From Desulfobacterales bacterium (GTDB lineage Bacteria > Desulfobacterota > Desulfobacteria > Desulfobacterales > UBA11574), in assembly GCA_030601485.1 (NCBI GenBank), contig JAUVTO010000045.1, forward strand, positions 1 through 10,901: a stretch of 10,901 nt of DNA, written 5' to 3'. Below, one piece after another: positions 6,988 to 10,901 of this stretch; position 1 is the first letter of the stretch; each line of letters opens with the position of its first letter. The position numbers were made by a program, and so were the translations under genes. Below the pieces are notes generated by a model that ran no database searches, was not told the origin of the DNA, and worked only from the letters and a program-made list of their open reading frames with translations.

Positions 6988-7112
6988 GACGGTTTCGTAA
7001 AAAGTTCAAATTCAAGGCGTGCAAATTTTGTAATCATGAGGCGTACTTATTGTACGTTGAATGATTACGAAATGCAGCACAACGCAGAAGTTGGACTTTT
7101 TACGAGACCGTC
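6988..7112. repeat. MITE-like element, 125 bp with 22-bp terminal inverted repeats
   Basis: The ends 6988-7009 (starting GACGGTTTCGTAAAAAGT) and 7091-7112 (ending ACTTTTTACGAGACCGTC) are inverted copies matching at 20 of 22 positions. The interior is itself an imperfect hairpin: GTAATCAT (7030-7037) pairs with ATGATTAC (7061-7068), and CGTAC (7042-7046) with GTACG (7052-7056). There is no open reading frame of its own. It lies 37 bp downstream of the sigma-54 activator gene and could end that transcript as a long stem-loop, separating it from the arr control region. Its arms share TTCGTAAAAAGT with a separate element at 10668-10791, showing a dispersed repeat family. No clear target duplication is seen. 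Confidence 0.75.
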
Positions 7113-7149
7113 ATTATTTAAAATGCAAACATTGAAGTATACCGGAATA

Positions 7150-9351
7150 CTAATGGATGGTGATTTTTTCGATCTGATATTTTTTGAGTTTATTATAAAG
7201 TGTGCTTCGGCTGATGCCTAAGCGTCGGGCCGTCTCTTTTTTGTTCCAATTGCATTCTTCCAGTACATCCATGAGCAGGTTTATCTCATTTTTTTGAATC
7301 GTTCCATGTGATGATTCATCCGGAGATAAAATGGGTGGATTGTGCAGAACCGCTGGAAGATCCGTGACCTCGATTCGCTTGCCTTTAGCCAGTACCGTGG
7401 CATGCTCGACAGCGTTTTCCAACTCACGAACATTTCCCGGCCATGAATAATCGAGAAGGAGCCGCATCGCATCCGAGCTAAACTCGTTAACATCTTTGTC
7501 CTGTTCAGCAGCAAACCGTTTCAGAAAGTGTCGGCTCAAAAGAGGTATGTCGTTGCCTCGTTTTCTAAGCGGCGGTACAAAGATAGGAATTACATTTAGG
7601 CGGTAAAAAAGGTCCTCACGAAAATTGCCGTTTTTCACCTCCTGTAGAAGGTCTTTATTGGTGGCCGCCAGAATACGCAAATCGACGGACAGGGTCTGTT
7701 CACCCCCCAGGCGTTCAAATTTTTGGCTTTGGAGCACCCGAAGCAGTTTGATCTGGGCCGACAGTGGTATCTCACCGATTTCATCTAAAAAAACGGTGCC
7801 GCCATGGGCTTTCTCAAAGCGTCCCGCCTTTTTCCGGATGGCTCCGGTAAAAGCCCCTTTCTCGTGGCCGAAGAGTTCACTCTCGAGGAGTGTGGCTGGA
7901 TAGGCCGAACAATTAGCCACGATAAAGGGCTGGTCTTTACGAAGGCTCTGGTGATGGATGGCATGCGCTACCAATTCTTTGCCGGTACCGCTTTCGCCCT
8001 GAATAAGAACAGAGGCGTCTGTAGGAGCAATATCCTCGATGAGTTTGTAGACCGCCTGAATATTAGAGTCTTTGCCGATGATTCCGCTATATTCAGATAT
8101 GCTTTCTATCCGGCTCTTCAGATTACGCATCTCTTCCTCTTGCAGTGCGGCGCGCTTTATTGCTCCGGAGGTCTGGTTCAAAATTAAGTCAAGCAGTCCC
8201 ATTACTTTGGTTTCATTTCGGCATTCTCCGGAACAGGCGACAAGCATAGCCCCCAAAAACTGATTCTCATGATGGAGTGGAAAAACTGCGATGTGCTTTG
8301 CAAAAATAAAGTCTTTTGGTATAATCGGGGCAGTGAAAGTATCGTTGCTGACAAAAGTTATCTTTTGTAATTTTTTCAAGGTTGAAACCGCAGCTTCCAT
8401 GGGCTTATCCCTGACGATTCTGGCTTTTTTGTCCGATAAAACAAAAATCGTATCACTGTTTCCGGTAAAAACGAGAAGTACCATACTTTGGCATTCTAAA
8501 ATCTTTTGAAATTTTTTGGTTAGATACGAACCGATATCATTTAAATTGGGCATTGCACCGATTTCCTGAACGATGGCGAAACAGCTTCGGGTCTGATTAT
8601 GAGCTCGATCCAGTTCGACGGCATTTTCTTCCAGCCGCAGGGTGTAATCCTTTATGCGGGCAATCATTTTATTGAAAGATGACGCGAGCTTTCCCACCTC
8701 ATCATGGCTTTTGATTTTAATTCCGATTTCGAGATGTTTCTCATCAATATTCTCGACGGCCTCGGATAATACCGACAGTGGGCCTGTAACCCGCTTGATA
8801 AAGAAAAAGCACGTGACAAGCGCGATCACTAAAATTACAAGGGTGATGGTGCTCATTTGAAGCCACAATTGGTTTATTTGATCTCTAATGGGCGTTTCGG
8901 TGAGACCGACGCGCAATATACCCGCCTTGCCGGAGAAAATTGGCCAGGCAATATCCAGAAAGCGGTCACCGCTTGTGGATGCAATCTTTTGAAAATGGCC
9001 GTGATCGTTTGCGATAATATCATTGGCGCTGATTAGTTCTACAGGAATTCCTTTGGTAAAGGTGTGGGCCAACAACTGATGATTTCTGATAATAAAAATA
9101 TAAGCAACCGAGGGGTTGCTTCTTTTTTTATCTTCCAGCCATTTCTGAAGTGTAACCAAATCATTGATGAGGATTTTATCAGTGGCGTCGAGCGCCAACT
9201 CATGGGCAAGGTTTTCGGCTTGTGCTTTTGCCGTTCTGAAAAGGCTCTTGTTATACCGTTGCGTGACCAGAAAAGAAATGAGCAGTCCGCTGATAATGAC
9301 AAGCGCCGATACTGTCACAAAAAGTTTGTTTCTAAGACTTCGCATGGGCAT
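7150..9351 (-). CDS. Membrane-bound sigma-54 activator with fused periplasmic sensor (one-component)
   Basis: This 733-residue protein joins a transmembrane sensor to a complete enhancer-binding protein. In order: membrane helix 10-30; periplasmic sensor domain about 31-166, without cysteine; membrane helix 167-186; HAMP linker 187-240; GAF-like domain about 255-400; short coiled coil; AAA+ domain 420-660 with Walker A GESGTGKE (452-459), the sigma-54 contact loop GAFTGA (499-504), Walker B GGTVFLDEI (517-525) and FREDLFYRLNV (578-588); and a Fis-type HTH (about 690-727). There is no receiver or kinase domain, so signal should pass through HAMP directly to the ATPase. The ATG at 9351 follows GGAGGAG with a 7-base spacer, and the gene overlaps its upstream neighbour by 20 bp, implying coupled translation. 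It probably controls the -24/-12 promoter at 6695-6710. The domain calls are firm; an arsenic signal is inferred from the neighbours. Confidence 0.92.
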   Translation of the reverse strand: MPMRSLRNKLFVTVSALVIISGLLISFLVTQRYNKSLFRTAKAQAENLAHELALDATDKILINDLVTLQKWLEDKKRSNPSVAYIFIIRNHQLLAHTFTKGIPVELISANDIIANDHGHFQKIASTSGDRFLDIAWPIFSGKAGILRVGLTETPIRDQINQLWLQMSTITLVILVIALVTCFFFIKRVTGPLSVLSEAVENIDEKHLEIGIKIKSHDEVGKLASSFNKMIARIKDYTLRLEENAVELDRAHNQTRSCFAIVQEIGAMPNLNDIGSYLTKKFQKILECQSMVLLVFTGNSDTIFVLSDKKARIVRDKPMEAAVSTLKKLQKITFVSNDTFTAPIIPKDFIFAKHIAVFPLHHENQFLGAMLVACSGECRNETKVMGLLDLILNQTSGAIKRAALQEEEMRNLKSRIESISEYSGIIGKDSNIQAVYKLIEDIAPTDASVLIQGESGTGKELVAHAIHHQSLRKDQPFIVANCSAYPATLLESELFGHEKGAFTGAIRKKAGRFEKAHGGTVFLDEIGEIPLSAQIKLLRVLQSQKFERLGGEQTLSVDLRILAATNKDLLQEVKNGNFREDLFYRLNVIPIFVPPLRKRGNDIPLLSRHFLKRFAAEQDKDVNEFSSDAMRLLLDYSWPGNVRELENAVEHATVLAKGKRIEVTDLPAVLHNPPILSPDESSHGTIQKNEINLLMDVLEECNWNKKETARRLGISRSTLYNKLKKYQIEKITIH

Positions 9352-10318
9352 CTGTTTTCTCCTCCGGTATACTCAAAGATTGTTTCATGCGTCGAATAGG
9401 ATCGTACCATTTTTCTTTTGGCGCAATAAACCGATCAATCATCAATTCTGAAAGGATTTTTTTGCCTTCCGGGTTCAGATGCATGGAAAACAGTTCCTGA
9501 CGGATATGTTCTTTTAATTGCGGAGACAAGCGTACGGAAACCACGACCGGAGGATTTCCAAAAGGCTCGGATTTTTTGATGACGCGCGTTTTGGATGTAT
9601 TTACAGGGTTTTTTTTGTTGTAATACTCCCATATATGACCGTCTATTGCGGCACCGTCAACCAAATTTCTTGCCACTGCCAGAATTGAATTATCGTGACT
9701 ATACGTGTAAATAGTCATTTTAAAGAAAGTATCCGCTGCCTCTCCCTTTTTTTGAAGCCAGTAAATCGGAACCAATCTTCCTGTATTCGATTCCGGATCT
9801 GTAAACGCGAAGATTCTGCCTTTCAAATCCTCCAGTTTTTGATACGGACTGATTTTATTAACGATCAAATAAGATTGATAAAATTTCGACCCACGAACCT
9901 GGGGAGTGGCGATGGCTTCAAATCCGAATCTTTCGTTTCCGGCAGCATAAGGTCCTGAACAGATAAGGCCCACATCAACTTTCCCCTGTTTAAAAAGCTC
10001 ATTAATCTCACCATAGGTTTTACGCTGAACGAGCTGAGTTTCGCGATCCAGTTGACCACCGAGATAATCTAAAAATTGACGATAATAGATAAAGGTTTCC
10101 TTGGGTGATATCATGGCCGCTATTGCCACCTTTAAGCGGGTTTTTTCCGGCAGCTGGCTTCCCGGCCGTTCCACAGCTATGGTTTTGGACAGGTCAACGT
10201 TTACATAACCGGAAGAATCGACGCACCCCTGAATGGCAAGGAGCATCACCACAATCATAAACCAGGAAATACAGCAGATCTTATTAGCTTTGCAGATGGT
10301 TATCACGCTTTTCTTCAT
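9332..10318 (-). CDS. PhnD-family periplasmic binding lipoprotein, likely oxyanion sensor (AioX/ArrT-like)
   Basis: This 328-residue substrate-binding protein resembles the phosphate/phosphonate (PhnD) family. A basic, hydrophobic leader ends in the lipobox IQGC (Cys32), so it is probably a lipoprotein tethered in the periplasm. Family signatures include VDVGLICSGPYAAG (115-128), LKGRIFAFTDPESNTG (165-180) and YSHDNSILAVARNLVDGAAIDG (around 206-227). No transporter permease or ATPase gene accompanies it. Instead it overlaps a membrane-bound sigma-54 activator gene, so a sensing role is more likely than uptake, as for AioX, ArxX or ArrT of other arsenic loci. After lipidation the mature protein has a single free cysteine, Cys120, in the ligand-side loop, which recalls the cysteine reported as needed for arsenite binding by AioX. 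The ATG at 10318 is preferred over an upstream TTG (10357) because it gives a normal lipoprotein leader; no strong ribosome site is visible for either. Confidence 0.85.
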   Translation of the reverse strand: MKKSVITICKANKICCISWFMIVVMLLAIQGCVDSSGYVNVDLSKTIAVERPGSQLPEKTRLKVAIAAMISPKETFIYYRQFLDYLGGQLDRETQLVQRKTYGEINELFKQGKVDVGLICSGPYAAGNERFGFEAIATPQVRGSKFYQSYLIVNKISPYQKLEDLKGRIFAFTDPESNTGRLVPIYWLQKKGEAADTFFKMTIYTYSHDNSILAVARNLVDGAAIDGHIWEYYNKKNPVNTSKTRVIKKSEPFGNPPVVVSVRLSPQLKEHIRQELFSMHLNPEGKKILSELMIDRFIAPKEKWYDPIRRMKQSLSIPEEKTDAHAKS

Positions 10319-10388
10319 TAGCTTATATAATCTTAATTTTATAATAATTTTTGCCAAAATGATCAGTAAAAAATTGGTTTATTAAAAG

Positions 10389-10418
10389 TGAGTACCACAT
10401 TGTATTACTTTTTGTCAA
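10389..10418 (-). promoter_or_regulatory. Weak candidate sigma-70 promoter for the sensor-regulator pair
   Basis: On the minus strand a perfect TTGACA (10418-10413) is followed 18 bases later by TACTCA (10394-10389), a poor -10. It lies about 70-100 bp upstream of the lipoprotein start, a sensible place for its promoter. No -24/-12 pattern was seen in this spacer, so the sensor-regulator pair is probably not sigma-54 dependent itself. Confidence 0.25.
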
Positions 10419-10667
10419 GTGGAATTATTTCAATCCTGGTTTCCGATAACAATCTGCTAAATGGTATATATAGAGCAATATGATATAATATATTGATATT
10501 CTATTGGATTTTGGATAAATTAATATTGGATGGCCAGTAATTCAGAATAGAATTAAAAGAATTTTTAAGATACGGGTTTAGAAGGCAGGTCATAATCTAT
10601 GCTTAGTTTTGATTAATATAGGGCTGCTAGAATTTCAAATACTTTCATTTCCGGATGATTCAATAAA

Positions 10668-10791
10668 GATGGCTTCGTAAAAAGTCAAAATTTGCAGGAT
10701 TCTCTAATTCAGTATTCTGACAACAAGCTTAAATAATTCGTAATTCCTAAATTCCTAAATCCATGTAAAAAGGACTTTTTACATGGGCATC
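10668..10791. repeat. Degenerate MITE-like element related to the one at 6988-7112
   Basis: GATGGCTTCGTAAAAAGTC (10668-10686) and GACTTTTTACATGGGCATC (10773-10791) are inverted ends matching at 15 of 19 positions, enclosing 124 bp, nearly the length of the element at 6988-7112. The shared TTCGTAAAAAGT core links the two, although the interior differs: here it contains short AT-rich direct repeats (TAATTCC, TAAATTCC, TAAATCC at about 10740-10762). Confidence 0.5.
10761..10786. repeat. Perfect 12-bp palindrome with 2-base centre
   Basis: CCATGTAAAAAG (10761-10772) and CTTTTTACATGG (10775-10786) are exact inverted copies separated by GA. The structure forms the right end of the degenerate element and could fold as a compact hairpin or act as a terminator in either direction for unseen neighbouring genes. 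Confidence 0.6.
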
Positions 10792-10901
10792 AATATCTCG
10801 CTTTTTGAAATTCAAGCCTTTTGACCTCTCTTCTTGAAGTACAATTTATAAAAAATTTTTAAAAATGTTCCATCCCTTTGACCGTATCTGTCAAAACCGT
10901 C

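Larger units (their letters stand above)
10319..10901. other. AT-rich gene-free stretch upstream of the sensor gene
   Basis: No convincing coding region lies in these ~580 bases on either strand. The stretch near 10450-10560 is extremely AT-rich (runs of TATA/ATAT). It holds the weak promoter candidate near 10389-10418 and a degenerate inverted-repeat element at 10668-10791. Beyond 10791 nothing recognisable is seen before the window ends. Confidence 0.6.

Noticed and set aside
6825..7037. Minus-strand 70-codon open frame in the control region
   Set aside because: It is AT-rich, runs through the palindromes and into the repeat element, starts inside that element and has no recognisable motif; chance open frame is more likely.
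9332..10318. Component of a phosphonate or phosphate ABC transporter
   Set aside because: No permease or ATPase gene is next to it, and its reading frame overlaps a membrane-bound regulator gene, which favours a sensory role.

Overview
The window holds a compact anaerobic-respiration locus. Every recognisable gene is on the minus strand, so the biological order runs from the high coordinates to the low ones. The core is arrA-arrB-arrC-arrD, encoding a membrane-attached respiratory (dissimilatory) arsenate reductase. ArrA is a Tat-exported molybdopterin subunit carrying the RGRY motif, a Cys Mo ligand and a CX2CX3CX27C cluster site. ArrB is a ferredoxin-like subunit with four [4Fe-4S] motifs, ArrC an NrfD/PsrC-type quinol-oxidising membrane subunit and ArrD a TorD-family chaperone. 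A fifth gene, an FmdE-domain protein with a C-terminal zinc ribbon, follows arrD. Moderate GC in genes, AT-rich spacers, Desulfobacterota-like protein sequences and many small inverted-repeat elements suggest a Desulfobacterota (delta-proteobacterial) anaerobe. That placement is inference.

Layout, upstream to downstream on the minus strand: (1) 10901-10319, an AT-rich gene-free stretch with a degenerate inverted-repeat element; (2) 10318-9332, a PhnD-family periplasmic binding lipoprotein; (3) 9351-7150, overlapping it by 20 bp, a membrane-bound sigma-54 activator with a periplasmic sensor, HAMP, GAF, AAA+ and Fis-type HTH; (4) 7149-6571, a gene-free control region with a 125-bp MITE-like element, several AT-rich palindromes and a good -24/-12 (sigma-54) promoter; (5) 6570-6181, a stand-alone response-regulator receiver domain; (6) 6093-925, arrABCD; (7) 838-107, the FmdE-like gene, whose 3' end runs into another MITE-like element (1-146).

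Proposed logic (inference): the PhnD-like lipoprotein binds an oxyanion, probably arsenic, in the periplasm, as AioX, ArxX and ArrT-type proteins are thought to do. It signals through the sensor domain of its overlapping partner, which activates the -24/-12 promoter from palindromic upstream sites and so transcribes the receiver gene and arrABCD-fmdE. In known arsenic-respiration loci this role is filled by a histidine kinase and a response regulator. Here sensor and sigma-54 activator are one polypeptide with no kinase, while a lone receiver domain is the first gene of the target operon. This wiring is the most unusual feature of the window.
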